NCBI RefSeq assembly: GCF_002291425.1
Contig: NZ_CP014136.1
Location: 558,001 to 622,000 of the forward strand
DNA from: Gibbsiella quercinecans
GTDB taxonomy: Bacteria; Pseudomonadota; Gammaproteobacteria; Enterobacterales; Enterobacteriaceae
Direction: 5' to 3'
Length of the DNA: 64,000 bases
Positions 28,369 to 37,862 of the stretch are shown one piece after another (the first letter of the stretch is position 1; the number at the start of each line of letters is the position of its first letter). Below the pieces are notes generated by a model. It was given only the letters and a program-made list of their open reading frames with translations. It was not told where the DNA came from and searched no databases. The position numbers and the translations under genes are program-made.

Positions 28369-30519
28369 ATGAAAAGAGATGGAATTTTAAAACATGTCCC
28401 GTGGATGATATTAGGGGTCATTGGTGCGGCCTGCCTGGGCGTGGTAGCCCTACGGCGCGGCGAGCACATCAGTGCGCTATGGATTATCGTCGCCTCCATC
28501 GCGGTGTACCTGGTGGCATACCGCTATTACAGCTTGTATATCGCCACCAAGGTGATGAAGCTGGATGCCAACCGCGCAACGCCGGCCGTGGTTAATAATG
28601 ACGGCCTGAACTACGTGCCAACCAACCGCAATGTGCTGTTCGGCCACCACTTCGCCGCGATCGCCGGCGCCGGCCCGCTGGTTGGCCCAGTTCTGGCCGC
28701 GCAGGTGGGCTACCTGCCCGGCACGCTGTGGCTGCTCGGCGGCGTGGTGTTAGCCGGGGCGGTACAGGACTTTATCGTACTGTTTATTTCTTCACGCCGT
28801 AACGGCGCTTCGCTCGGCGAGATCATCAAGGAAGAAATGGGGCCGATCCCCGGCACCATTGCCCTGTTTGGCTGCTTCCTGATCATGATTATTATCCTAG
28901 CGGTGCTGGCGCTGATCGTGGTTAAAGCCTTGGCGGAAAGCCCATGGGGGGTATTCACCGTTTGCTCAACGGTGCCGATCGCCCTGTTTATGGGCATCTA
29001 TATGCGCTATATCCGGCCCGGGCGCGTGGGGGAAGTGTCGGTGATCGGCATTCTGCTACTGGTTGCCTCAATTTGGTTCGGCGGCGTCATTGCGCACGAT
29101 CCTTACTGGGGCCCGGCACTGACGTTCAAAGACACCACCATTACCTTCACGCTGATCGGTTACGCGTTTATCTCTGCGCTGTTGCCGGTATGGCTGATCC
29201 TGGCGCCACGCGATTATCTGGCGACCTTCCTGAAAATCGGCGTTATCGTCGGGCTGGCGATCGGCATTCTGATCCTTAACCCAGAGCTGAAAATGCCGGC
29301 GGTCACCCAGTTTATTGACGGCACCGGCCCGGTATGGAAAGGCACGCTGTTCCCCTTCCTGTTTATCACCATCGCCTGCGGCGCGGTTTCCGGTTTCCAT
29401 GCGCTGATCGCTTCCGGCACCACGCCAAAACTGCTGGCCAACGAAACCGACGCGCGCTTTATCGGCTACGGCGCCATGTTGATGGAATCCTTCGTCGCGG
29501 TGATGGCGCTGGTGGCTGCCTCTATCATTGAGCCAGGGCTGTATTTCGCGATGAATACCCCGCCGGCCGCGCTCGGCATTACCATGCCCGATCTGCATAA
29601 GCTGGGCACCGAAGACGCGCCAATGATCATGGCTTCGCTGAAGGATGTTACCACCCATGCGGCGGCAACCATCAGCAGTTGGGGCTTTGTCATCAGCCCG
29701 GAACAAATCCTGCAAACCGCCAAAGATATCGGCGAACCCTCGGTGCTGAACCGCGCCGGCGGCGCGCCAACGCTGGCGGTGGGCATCGCGCATGTGTTCC
29801 ACCAAATCATTCCAGCGGCGGATATGGGCTTCTGGTACCACTTCGGTATCCTGTTTGAGGCCCTGTTCATCCTGACGGCGCTGGACGCCGGCACCCGTTC
29901 CGGCCGCTTTATGCTGCAAGATCTGTTAGGAAACTTTGTGCCATTCCTGAAAAAAACCGACTCGCTGGTTGCCGGCGTTGTCGGCACCGCCGGCTGCGTT
30001 GGGCTGTGGGGTTACCTGCTGTACCAGGGTGTGGTCGATCCGCTCGGCGGGGTGAAAAGCCTGTGGCCGCTGTTCGGCATCTCCAACCAGATGCTGGCCG
30101 CCGTCGCGCTGGTATTGGGCACCGTGGTGCTGATCAAGATGAAACGCACCAAATATATTTGGGTGACGGTAGCACCGGCCATTTGGCTGCTGATCTGCAC
30201 CACCTGGGCGCTGGGGCTGAAGCTGTTTAGCGACAACCCGCAGCTGGAAGGCTTCTTCTATCTGGCTAACGAATACAAGCGCAAAATCGCCGAAGGCGGC
30301 GATCTGAGCGCCCAGCAGATTGCCAATATGCAGCATATCGTGGTTAACAACTACACCAATGCTGGCTTAAGCATCCTGTTCCTGGTGGTGGTTTACAGCA
30401 TCATCTTCTACGGCATCCAGACTGCGCTGAAGGCGCACAAAGCCCCAGAGCGCACCGACAAAGAAACGCCATATGTGCCGGTTCCTGAGGGCGGCGTCAA
30501 AGTTTCGTCCTCGCACTAA
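28369..30519 (+). CDS. btsT: pyruvate/H+ symporter BtsT (CstA family)
   Basis: 716 residues, the exact length of E. coli BtsT (YjiY) and longer than CstA. More than 15 hydrophobic segments, and near-identity over long stretches such as RRGEHISALWI, FGHHFAAIAGAGPLVGPVLA and ANETDARFIGYGAMLMESF. Takes up pyruvate; in E. coli it is induced by the BtsS/BtsR system. No btsSR genes are in the window. First of a three-gene operon with yjiX and yjiA. Confidence 0.95.
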   Translation: MKRDGILKHVPWMILGVIGAACLGVVALRRGEHISALWIIVASIAVYLVAYRYYSLYIATKVMKLDANRATPAVVNNDGLNYVPTNRNVLFGHHFAAIAGAGPLVGPVLAAQVGYLPGTLWLLGGVVLAGAVQDFIVLFISSRRNGASLGEIIKEEMGPIPGTIALFGCFLIMIIILAVLALIVVKALAESPWGVFTVCSTVPIALFMGIYMRYIRPGRVGEVSVIGILLLVASIWFGGVIAHDPYWGPALTFKDTTITFTLIGYAFISALLPVWLILAPRDYLATFLKIGVIVGLAIGILILNPELKMPAVTQFIDGTGPVWKGTLFPFLFITIACGAVSGFHALIASGTTPKLLANETDARFIGYGAMLMESFVAVMALVAASIIEPGLYFAMNTPPAALGITMPDLHKLGTEDAPMIMASLKDVTTHAAATISSWGFVISPEQILQTAKDIGEPSVLNRAGGAPTLAVGIAHVFHQIIPAADMGFWYHFGILFEALFILTALDAGTRSGRFMLQDLLGNFVPFLKKTDSLVAGVVGTAGCVGLWGYLLYQGVVDPLGGVKSLWPLFGISNQMLAAVALVLGTVVLIKMKRTKYIWVTVAPAIWLLICTTWALGLKLFSDNPQLEGFFYLANEYKRKIAEGGDLSAQQIANMQHIVVNNYTNAGLSILFLVVVYSIIFYGIQTALKAHKAPERTDKETPYVPVPEGGVKVSSSH

Positions 30520-30534
30520 TGGTGATTTAACCGA

Positions 30535-30568
30535 TACCCTGCATAATGAAGGTAAGTTATGCAGGGTA
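30535..30568. repeat. intercistronic hairpin btsT-yjiX
   Basis: TACCCTGCATAA and TTATGCAGGGTA form a perfect 12-base stem with a ten-base loop, ending six bases before the yjiX ribosome site. No T run, so more likely an mRNA-stability or expression-tuning element than a terminator. Confidence 0.7.
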
Positions 30569-30584
30569 CATTGGGAGAAGGAAG

Positions 30585-30788
30585 ATGTTTGGAAACCTTG
30601 GCCAGGCCGGGAAGTATTTAGGGCAGGCGGCGCGCATGCTGGTTGGCGTGCCTGACTACGATACCTATGTGCAACACATGAAAGATAACCACCCGGACAA
30701 ACCGGTGATGACCTACAAAGAATTCTTCCGTGAGCGCCAGCAGGCGCGTTACGGCGGCGACGGCAAAGGCGGCATGCGTTGCTGCTAG
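30585..30788 (+). CDS. yjiX: YjiX/YbdD family small protein
   Basis: 67 residues, ending in the family signature [31 protein letters not shown] precedes the ATG. It always follows CstA/BtsT genes; it is thought to help the transporter but the role is not settled. 18 bases before yjiA. Confidence 0.93.
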   Translation: MFGNLGQAGKYLGQAARMLVGVPDYDTYVQHMKDNHPDKPVMTYKEFFRERQQARYGGDGKGGMRCC

Positions 30789-30806
30789 GCCGAATAAGGA
30801 TAAACG

Positions 30807-31778
30807 ATGAAACCCATTGCAGTTACCCTACTAACCGGCTTTCTCGGCGCCGGGAAAACCACCCTGCTACGCTATATTCTGAACGAAGAACACGGCTACA
30901 AAATTGCGGTTATTGAAAACGAATTCGGCGAGGTGCCGATCGACGATGCGCTGCTCGGCGATCGCGCCAGCCGTATCACCACCCTGAGCAACGGCTGCAT
31001 TTGCTGTAGCCGCGCCAATGAACTGGCCGATGCGCTGCTGGATCTGCTCAACGGCATTGATAACGGCCAGTTGGCGTTTGACCGGTTGATCATTGAATGC
31101 ACCGGCATGGCCGATCCCGGGCCGATCGCCCAAACGTTTTTCGCACATGAGGTGATCTGCGAACGTTTCCTGCTCGACGGGATTATCACTCTGGTAGATG
31201 CCGTTCACGGCCAACAGCAACTCGATCAATTCAGCATCGCGCAGGCGCAGGTGGGCTATGCCGATCGCATTTTGTTAACCAAAACGGACGTTGCACCGCC
31301 GCATGAATGCGAAGCACTGCGCCAGCGCCTGCAACGGATGAATGCACGCGCACCGATTTACGACGTAACCCACGGCCAGATTGATCTGGCGGTATTATTC
31401 AACGTGGAAGGCTTTATTCTGAACGACCGCCTTAACATCGCCACGCCAGCCTTCCGCCTGATCCCACAACCGCAAAATAACATCCAGTCGATTGTGGTGT
31501 ATCTCGATCGCCCGGCGGCACTGGGGCAAATTTCCGATCTGATGCAAAACCTGCTGTTGCAATACGCCGATAGCCTGCTGCGTTACAAAGGCATTCTCTG
31601 GATTGAAGACGAGCCGCGCCGCCTGCTATTCCAGGGCGTTCAGCGCCTGTATAACGCCGACTGGGATCGCGAATGGGCGCCGGATGAAGAGAAAAAAAGC
31701 ACCCTGGTGTTTATCGGTATCAACCTGCCGGAAAACGAGATCCGCGAGGGCTTTGCCGGGCTGAACGTGCTTCAGTAA
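30807..31778 (+). CDS. yjiA: CobW/COG0523 GTPase YjiA
   Basis: 323-residue G3E GTPase. Walker A GFLGAGKTTLL, the metal-binding CxCC as NGCICCSR, IECTGMADP, and the guanine-specificity TKTD. A C-terminal CobW domain follows. Probable metallochaperone; binds zinc and cobalt in E. coli. Last gene of the btsT operon. Confidence 0.94.
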   Translation: MKPIAVTLLTGFLGAGKTTLLRYILNEEHGYKIAVIENEFGEVPIDDALLGDRASRITTLSNGCICCSRANELADALLDLLNGIDNGQLAFDRLIIECTGMADPGPIAQTFFAHEVICERFLLDGIITLVDAVHGQQQLDQFSIAQAQVGYADRILLTKTDVAPPHECEALRQRLQRMNARAPIYDVTHGQIDLAVLFNVEGFILNDRLNIATPAFRLIPQPQNNIQSIVVYLDRPAALGQISDLMQNLLLQYADSLLRYKGILWIEDEPRRLLFQGVQRLYNADWDREWAPDEEKKSTLVFIGINLPENEIREGFAGLNVLQ

Positions 31779-31902
31779 AGCGGCAACAGCATGGTGTTGC
31801 TGGCATGGGATATTTGTTCAGGCCCGTAGCGGGATAATTCAGCCAGATGACCAAACAAAGGTTCCCACTCTTGAATATCCTGTTCCGGCAGGATGATCCA
31901 TG
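31772..31902 (-). pseudogene. possible C-terminal remnant of an unknown gene
   Basis: A minus-strand frame without a start encodes about 42 residues (WIILPEQDIQEWEPLFGHL...) and ends in a TGA inside the last codons of yjiA. It reads like a genuine C-terminus but an in-frame TAA closes it upstream. No family recognised. Confidence 0.3.
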
Positions 31903-32071
31903 TTTACAATATAAGTACTCGTTATTTTCCCCTCGTTTTATGAATGATATCTGTCGAGTGTAGTGAATAACGAGAATGGTTTAATTGCCGGATAAGGCGT
32001 TCTGAAACAACCATGCGTTGTTAACACTGGATAACGTTTGGCCGTATCAGTGCACTAATCAGGCCCGGTTG

Positions 32072-32461
32072 TCAGGTGCCAGATCGCACACGACCAATGA
32101 GCCCCAAATGTGTCACGCCAAAACCTGTGGAATATTTAAGGCCATAGCCTAGCGCACGGTCAAAGCCGATGTGGGCCACCCATATAATGCCGGCAGTCAC
32201 CGCCATGGGTATCGACAAAAGAATACCCGCTGCTAATATCGCCAGGGCACCGATGAAAGAATGCGCGAAATTGTACGACACCGCGCCAATCCTTGAACCT
32301 GCCAAGTAACCGCAGAAAGATAAATCTGGCGCAAAAAAGAACAAAGCAAAGATGCCCCAGCCACCACCGAACTTTGCATAGGCCAGCAGACTGACCACAA
32401 AAACGCATAATCCCTCGACGCGGAGCAAGACCCGCACACCGCCTGATGCTGCACCTGCCAT
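32072..32461 (-). CDS. DUF4260 family membrane protein
   Basis: 129 residues, about four hydrophobic segments. AHIGFDRALGYGLKYSTGFG and THLG at the C-terminus are the DUF4260 hallmark. Function unknown. No operon partner. Confidence 0.85.
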   Translation of the reverse strand: MAGAASGGVRVLLRVEGLCVFVVSLLAYAKFGGGWGIFALFFFAPDLSFCGYLAGSRIGAVSYNFAHSFIGALAILAAGILLSIPMAVTAGIIWVAHIGFDRALGYGLKYSTGFGVTHLGLIGRVRSGT

Positions 32462-32768
32462 GAAGTTTCTCCTGACGCCTCACACCTAAGTTAAACCGCG
32501 CAGCATAGCGGTATCGGCTTGAATGAATGGCTAGAGCGACATGTTCACTCCCAGCCATTCACACTATGAAGGATCACGCAGAGATAATCAGCCATTCAGC
32601 AGGCATAAAATTGCAAGAAAAGTTTTGCTGTATGCCCGGAAGGTCAACGTTACCCCATAACAGGATAATCCAATGCTAAAAAAGGAAAATCAGTAGCGTG
32701 TTTAGCTGCAGTTATATTCTAGGTGGGTGGTTGATCACAGAAAAGTTGGCGCGTAAGTGATTGAATAA
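32462..32768. other. 307 bases without a recognised gene
   Basis: Between the DUF4260 gene and tRNA-Ser. Nothing convincing was seen on either strand. Confidence 0.5.
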
Positions 32769-32858
32769 TGGCGGAGAGAGAGGGATTTGAACCCTCGGAA
32801 GGGTTGCCCCTTCAACGGTTTTCGAGACCGTCCCGTTCAGCCGCTCCGGCATCTCTCC
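32769..32858 (-). tRNA. serU: tRNA-Ser (CGA)
   Basis: 90 bases including encoded CCA. The minus strand begins GGAGAGATGCCGGAGCGG, the anticodon loop reads CTCGAAA, a long serine-type variable arm follows, and the T loop is GGTTCAAATCC. It nearly equals E. coli serU. Confidence 0.96.
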
Positions 32859-32951
32859 AATAAGTGCTTGCTATCATGCACCATTTTACGGCACTTTTGT
32901 AGAGAAAGCCCCCCAGCCGAATGTTCAAGTGACGACTTTACGAGCAACACG

Positions 32952-33725
32952 ATGATTAAATGGCCGTGGAAAGCGAACCAACCGCAAGCGGAAATGCTTG
33001 CCTCTTGGCAGGATGCCCTGGCAATCCCCCTGCTGTCTCTGTTGAGTGAACAAGAACAGCGGCGGTTAATTGCCGTTGCCAGCCAATTAATGCAAAACAA
33101 ACGTATTGTGCCGTTACAAGGCCTGGCGCTGACATCGCAAATGCAGGTACGCATCGCCCTGCTGTTCGCCTTGCCGGTGATGGAGCTCGGGGCTGAATGC
33201 CTGGATGGCTTCAACGAAATTCTGCTTTACCCTTCGCCTTTTGTTGTTGAGGACGAATGGCAAGACGACATCGGCCTGGTGCACACAGGGCCGGTGGTTC
33301 AGTCGGGCCAAAGCTGGGAACAAGGGCCGATCGTACTCAACTGGCAAGATGTGCAAGACTCGTTTGATCTCTCCGGTTTTAATCTGGTGATCCACGAAGC
33401 CGCCCACAAGCTGGATATGCGCAACGGCGGCATTGCCACCGGCATCCCCCCCATCCCGATGCGCGATGTCGCGGCCTGGGAGCACGATCTGCACGCCGCG
33501 ATGGATAATCTGCAGGAAGAGATTGATATGGTGGGTGAAGAGGCAACCAGTATGGATGCCTATGCCGCTTCCGATCCCGCCGAATGCTTTGCCGTGCTGT
33601 CGGAGTATTTTTTCAGTGCGCCAGAGTTGCTGGCCAACCGCTTCCCTGCCCTGTACCAGCATTTCAGCCGTTTCTACAAGCAGGATCCGCTGGCACGTAT
33701 ACAGTGCAGCCTGGGCGATAATTAA
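32952..33725 (+). CDS. mtfA: Mlc titration factor / zinc peptidase MtfA
   Basis: 257 residues. The zinc-peptidase motif [12 protein letters not shown] and the third ligand region [17 protein letters not shown] are present. MtfA binds the repressor Mlc (DgsA) and so affects the glucose PTS gene ptsG. The start [10 protein letters not shown] was chosen as the family start; upstream sequence in frame crosses the tRNA-Ser. In E. coli mtfA also lies by serU and asnT. Confidence 0.94.
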   Translation: MIKWPWKANQPQAEMLASWQDALAIPLLSLLSEQEQRRLIAVASQLMQNKRIVPLQGLALTSQMQVRIALLFALPVMELGAECLDGFNEILLYPSPFVVEDEWQDDIGLVHTGPVVQSGQSWEQGPIVLNWQDVQDSFDLSGFNLVIHEAAHKLDMRNGGIATGIPPIPMRDVAAWEHDLHAAMDNLQEEIDMVGEEATSMDAYAASDPAECFAVLSEYFFSAPELLANRFPALYQHFSRFYKQDPLARIQCSLGDN

Positions 33726-33842
33726 TCCTGGCGCAGCTCACCATACGCGCATTGTTCAGATGCTGAGCAGTCGCGCTGAATTTGCCAATTTTGCGTTGAC
33801 ACTCTTCGGGGGGCTGGATATGATGCGCCCCGTTCACACAAT

Positions 33843-33918
33843 TCCTCTGTAGTTCAGTCGGTAGAACGGCGGACTGTTAATCCGTATGTCACTGGTTCGA
33901 GTCCAGTCAGGGGAGCCA
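33843..33918 (+). tRNA. asnT: tRNA-Asn (GTT)
   Basis: 76 bases with CCA: TCCTCTGTAGTTCAGTCGG, anticodon loop CTGTTAA, T arm CTGGTTCGAGTCCAG. It is a well-known island insertion site in enterobacteria, and a truncated integrase follows. Confidence 0.97.
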
Positions 33919-33922
33919 AATT
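33900..33922 (+). other. attL: 3' end of tRNA-Asn
   Basis: The tRNA end AGTCCAGTCAGGGGAGCCAA is the expected crossover site of P4-type integrases at asn tRNAs. A diverged copy lies at 44350-44370. Confidence 0.5.
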
Positions 33923-34147
33923 CTTGTTCTGTTGATGTCTACTGATATCCACAGGTCATTGAAAGAAGGGTGAAATCCCTTCTTCTACGTTCTACTGACG
34001 TCCCCTGAAATCCACCTAAATCCGATACTTTCAAGTCCATTTTTAAGTCCATCGGACAAGCGGGTGGATTGTGTTCGCATTCTTGCTTTTAGTCTTTGCG
34101 GCCGGAAACCAGAATCCAGCTCTGACCTGTAACCAGGAGCGACGATT

Positions 34148-34435
34148 ATGGCACTTTCCGATACCGCAGTCCGCCGGGCCAAAGCAACCGGTAAATCCTA
34201 TACCCTCCCTGATGATACTGGCCTTTCACTTGCCGTCGCGCCAAAGGGTGGAAAATCCTGGCATTTCCGCTATTACTGGTGCGGAAAACAAAAGCGAATG
34301 TCCCTGGGCCAATACCCTGAGATGACATTACGTGAAGCCAGACAGGCAAGAGATCAGGCTTCGGCTTTGTTGGCACAAGGATCAATCAGGGCTGAGTTCC
34401 CTCAAAGGGGTCTACTATTTGGCGCAGCTATTTAA
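34148..34435 (+). pseudogene. truncated P4-type tyrosine integrase
   Basis: The first 80 or so residues match the N-terminal arm-binding domain of tRNA-directed phage integrases (LSDTAVRRAKATGKSYTLPD, GLSLAVAPKGGKSWHFRYYW, MSLGQYPEMTLREARQARD). It then departs into about 15 unrelated residues and stops, so the catalytic domain is gone (full length would be about 400). Ribosome site AGGAG is intact. It marks the left end of an immobile island. Confidence 0.88.
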
Positions 34436-34463
34436 TAGTAATAATAATCGTTAGCCTCGGTAA

Positions 34464-34504
34464 TAATCATAGTGCCCATCAGTAATATTTGGGCACTATG
34501 ATTA
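34464..34504. repeat. perfect 15-base inverted repeat
   Basis: TAATCATAGTGCCCA and TGGGCACTATGATTA with an 11-base loop, between the integrase stub and the AT-rich exporter. No T run. Could be a terminator for the exporter or the end of a lost element. Confidence 0.6.
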
Positions 34505-34618
34505 TCTGGTTAGGTAAATATTATTAAATAGTTTCGCATGATAGTGTTCCTCTTACATGACATGATATCCCACCAGTGTTGCCTCGCATGATGAGAAGTG
34601 AAGCATCAATGCAAGAAT

Positions 34619-36019
34619 TTATTTAGACGTCGCTGATGTATATCGATTGCTTTTGATATACATAAGGACGCCTGCCAATATGACCAATAACGACAAAATA
34701 CTGATTGATATTGTAATTGCGTTTAAATATCCTTGAGATAATGTAAACGAATAGATTGCGCCAGCAAATGCTGTCCCTAACGCAAAACAGCCCTGCTGTA
34801 CTGTTGCTAAAGCACTACTTGCTTCACTGGCATGATGTTTCCCAACCCGCGATAATGCAAGTCTGTAAGCGGAGGTTAACATTATCGAGTTACCTAAGCC
34901 TACCACGCCTGTAGCTACCCATAAATTATAAAACCTTAAGTCAAATTTAAACTTATGAAATAAATAGACTGTGCCTAAAAATCCTATAACTGTAAGAATT
35001 GCCCCTATAGAATATGATTTGACATCTCCAATCCGTTGGCTCAACGGCTTACTGAGTATTGAACCTATAAAAAACATTGTTCCGAGTGCAATAAATGTAT
35101 TTCCTGATTCAAACGGTGTGAAACCTAACTTGCTTTGCAAACATAAGGCTGTGATAAATAGATATCCAGGGTAGGAAAAGGTAACTGCCATTTCACTTAC
35201 AAAACCATTTATGACCATTGGTGTTTTGAAAAGGGATGGTGGTAAAATTGCCTTGCGGCCTGCGAGTTCATGTAACTTTTCTACCTTCCATAATAAAATC
35301 CCGCAAGGCAGTGCGCCTAGCAATAACCACCATAATTCGGGCCAATGTTTCCCTAAAGATACAGGTATCATTATAAATGACAGACACAAAATCAGTAATA
35401 CACCCCCCCCCATATCCATATATTGCTCTTCATCTGATTTCGTTTCTGGGATAACAAAATAACAAGCTGTAAATATAATTACGCCAATAGGTATGTTAAT
35501 AAAAAAAGCAATTCGCCATCCTAAGCCCCATAAGTTGGCGGAAACTAACCAGCCTCCAACAACTTGGCCAATAACGACAGAAAGACCTGCAATCGCCGTA
35601 TAAAGACCTACCGCGTACCGGTGGCGCTCCCCTTCCAATGTTGTGTGGATTGTAGCTAGTATTTGCGGTAATAAAAGTGCGGCAAAAAAACCTTGGAGCA
35701 AACGTCCTGATAGCATAGAGATAATATCAGTGGCAAACCCACAAATCGCTGATGCAATACAAAAACCTGCCGTACCAATCATAAAAAGGCGTTTTCTTCC
35801 GTACTTATCTCCTAGTCGGCCTCCTGTAGCAATTAGAGCTGCGAAGCTTAATCCATATAGCGAAACAATCAAAACAAGTCCTGTCGCATCTGTTTTTAAT
35901 GCTTTACCAATTACGTCAAGTGCAACATTAACTATTGAGAAATTTATTTGAGGCAGTATCTGTCCTGCGACAAGGAGCAATACACCAAATGACGACAGTT
36001 CTTTAGTTTTACTTAACAT
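34619..36019 (-). CDS. MFS drug exporter (14-helix DHA2/EmrB-like)
   Basis: 466 residues with about 13-14 hydrophobic segments. Motif A is GGRLGDKYGRKRLF and motif C lies near GLSVVIGQVVGGWLVS, as in QacA/EmrB-type proton-coupled exporters. Start MLSKTKELSSF has a GGA upstream; a GTG-started frame to 36121 is less likely. Codon use is strongly AT-rich compared with the surroundings, a sign of recent transfer. The divergent MmyB-type regulator probably controls it. Substrate unknown. Confidence 0.88.
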   Translation of the reverse strand: MLSKTKELSSFGVLLLVAGQILPQINFSIVNVALDVIGKALKTDATGLVLIVSLYGLSFAALIATGGRLGDKYGRKRLFMIGTAGFCIASAICGFATDIISMLSGRLLQGFFAALLLPQILATIHTTLEGERHRYAVGLYTAIAGLSVVIGQVVGGWLVSANLWGLGWRIAFFINIPIGVIIFTACYFVIPETKSDEEQYMDMGGGVLLILCLSFIMIPVSLGKHWPELWWLLLGALPCGILLWKVEKLHELAGRKAILPPSLFKTPMVINGFVSEMAVTFSYPGYLFITALCLQSKLGFTPFESGNTFIALGTMFFIGSILSKPLSQRIGDVKSYSIGAILTVIGFLGTVYLFHKFKFDLRFYNLWVATGVVGLGNSIMLTSAYRLALSRVGKHHASEASSALATVQQGCFALGTAFAGAIYSFTLSQGYLNAITISISILSLLVILAGVLMYIKSNRYTSATSK

Positions 36020-36496
36020 TGAATTAATTCCACTTTGGCCATTTTTTAATGAGCTATAGTTAAGTCTGAGGTATATAAAGCATAATAGTGTCTGACTAAT
36101 TTTCCCCTGTTCTGGGAACACATGTTACAGTCTTTGGTATCATAGGTTATCAACCTCCGCCTTGAGGATGTGATTTGGTCGACCTCATGCTGTGGACATG
36201 CATGAAAGGTACTGCTGAGCATCAATATCTCCATTCTGTCTGTACCCCGATACTTAACTGCTTTGCATTTGGAGCAGGGTTTTACTGAATGACTTCCCCA
36301 ATACTGGTTGTTTTGATAGTGTTTTCCCTTTTTTACTATATGATTTTTAAAAGAAAAATTTTTTTCACACACGTTCTTTTTGTCCATACACCAAAAACCC
36401 CTATAGTTCGTCTCTAATAGAACATGGACATTTTGACCTTTGTTTTATATCGTACAAGTAACAGGCTAGACACGTATAAATTGTATAGGTTAATCA
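36020..36496. other. AT-rich divergent regulatory region
   Basis: 477 bases between the exporter and the regulator. An open frame on the minus strand (36046-36387) encodes a Cys-rich peptide with CSKC, CPQH and CNMC pairs but has no known family and overlaps the exporter leader; it may be a remnant. Otherwise promoter sequence. Confidence 0.4.
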
Positions 36497-37342
36497 ATGA
36501 ATGAAAATAATCTAAAGTTGGTGGGCGATTTCCTAAGAACGAAAAGAGAAAGCATATCTCCTGAAGAGATTGGTTTGGTGAAGCCAATCAGAAGTAGAAC
36601 TAAAGGTTTGAGAAGAGAGGATGTGGCATATTTTTCAGGTATTAGTACAATCTGGTATAGCAAAATTGAGCGTGGCCAAGTAACTGGTATATCATCACAA
36701 GTACTCATATCTATTTCGAGGACCTTGCGACTTACCGAATCAGAATACGAATATATATGCAATTTAATTTTACCCCAGGCACGAACTAACAAACAACCTT
36801 GCTGTACTATATCCGAGCATACATCTCAGCTTTTATTACATCTAAATCCATTTCCCGCTCTATTAATGAACGATTATCTAGATATTGTTACATGTAATTA
36901 TGCATTTAGTCATATGGTTGGTTTTAGTTTTGACTCACTTCCAGCCAGCGAAAAAAATTACCTTTACCTAACGATTAATAATCCTTCATGGCAAAGACTA
37001 TTGTGTATCAAAGATGATGAAAAATTGGAACTGCAACTAACAAGGATGGCAGGGTTTCTTAGAGAGACTCTGGCTACGCGACCTGATGATAAAGTGCTAA
37101 AACAAAAAACTGATGATTTTAGAGAACTGTCGCATGTTTTCGATAAAGCATGGACTGATAATACCGTATTGCACCCAGAAGAACTATCGTATATATATGA
37201 TCATGCTGAACTAGGATTAATTTCATTAGATAAACAGTTGTGGTGGAATTTTAGTGGCTATTCCAGTAGCAGATTAAATATTTACTACCCTCAAAATGAA
37301 GTTGATCTGCAACTTTTGAAGGCAGTAATGAATCGTGTATAG
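36497..37342 (+). CDS. XRE-family regulator with MmyB-like ligand domain
   Basis: 281 residues. Helix-turn-helix of the kind KGLRREDVAYFSGISTIWYS (about 33-60), followed by an MmyB-type domain with LLLHLNPFPALLMNDYLDIV. This family usually senses small hydrophobic ligands and controls an adjacent exporter or dehydrogenase. AT-rich like the divergent exporter, so the two were probably acquired together. Confidence 0.8.
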   Translation: MNENNLKLVGDFLRTKRESISPEEIGLVKPIRSRTKGLRREDVAYFSGISTIWYSKIERGQVTGISSQVLISISRTLRLTESEYEYICNLILPQARTNKQPCCTISEHTSQLLLHLNPFPALLMNDYLDIVTCNYAFSHMVGFSFDSLPASEKNYLYLTINNPSWQRLLCIKDDEKLELQLTRMAGFLRETLATRPDDKVLKQKTDDFRELSHVFDKAWTDNTVLHPEELSYIYDHAELGLISLDKQLWWNFSGYSSSRLNIYYPQNEVDLQLLKAVMNRV

Positions 37343-37862
37343 TACAGAAAATCCAATGGTTACATTATAATGAATGTATTTGTATCGACCAGAATTCTGC
37401 GTTTTATTTAAATTGGGGATATGTTCCATTTGAGCTTATTTCATTGGTTCCGTTGGATTTTCTATTTTTTAAATTGTAGTCTATAAGTTTGTCGATAGTG
37501 ATTTTATTATAAAGTGCGGGTTATACGCTGAATAATTATCATAGTTAGATGCTGCCCGCATTTGATCCTATATATCAAGACGTTTTTTCTCTCTTACGGT
37601 TGCAATAACTTCCTGCGTATAAATTCCCGTGGCGAGCGATACCCCAGCGCCGTGTGCGCGGTAGCTGTCAACGAAGTTGTCACCCTTAATGAGTTTTCAG
37701 GCTGCTTTTTCTGATGCGTTTTGTTGGCTTATCCGGATTTAACATCACCACGCCTTCACGCTGCCATTGACGTGTAGTGGATCGGTAATTCAGGGCAATG
37801 GCCTGTAATGTCCAGATGGAGTCTGGCCTGTGTTCGCATGATGCCGTGGAACGTCAGATGTG
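37343..37862. other. AT-rich stretch with transposase debris
   Basis: 520 bases without an intact gene. It holds the IS3-type transposase end listed separately, a copy of the 12-mer TTGTAGTCTATA (37474-37485), and another minus-strand C-terminal frame (about 37686-37840, ...WTLQAIALNYRSTTRQWQ..., stop TAA) that I do not recognise. Confidence 0.5.
37594..37680 (-). pseudogene. IS3-family transposase C-terminal remnant
   Basis: Minus-strand frame encodes TAHTALGYRSPREFIRRKLL and stops; HSALGYRSPREF is the characteristic end of IS3-group OrfB transposases. A frame change occurs just upstream (NFVDSY). No inverted repeats are left. Confidence 0.7.

Noticed and set aside
28106..28372. 88-residue frame upstream of btsT
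   Set aside because: No ribosome site and composition of non-coding sequence; it overlaps the btsT start. Taken as leader sequence.
36046..36387. 113-residue Cys-rich frame on the minus strand
   Set aside because: Has CSKC, CPQH and CNMC pairs but no ribosome site, overlaps the exporter's upstream region and resembles no family I know. Kept only in the gap description.
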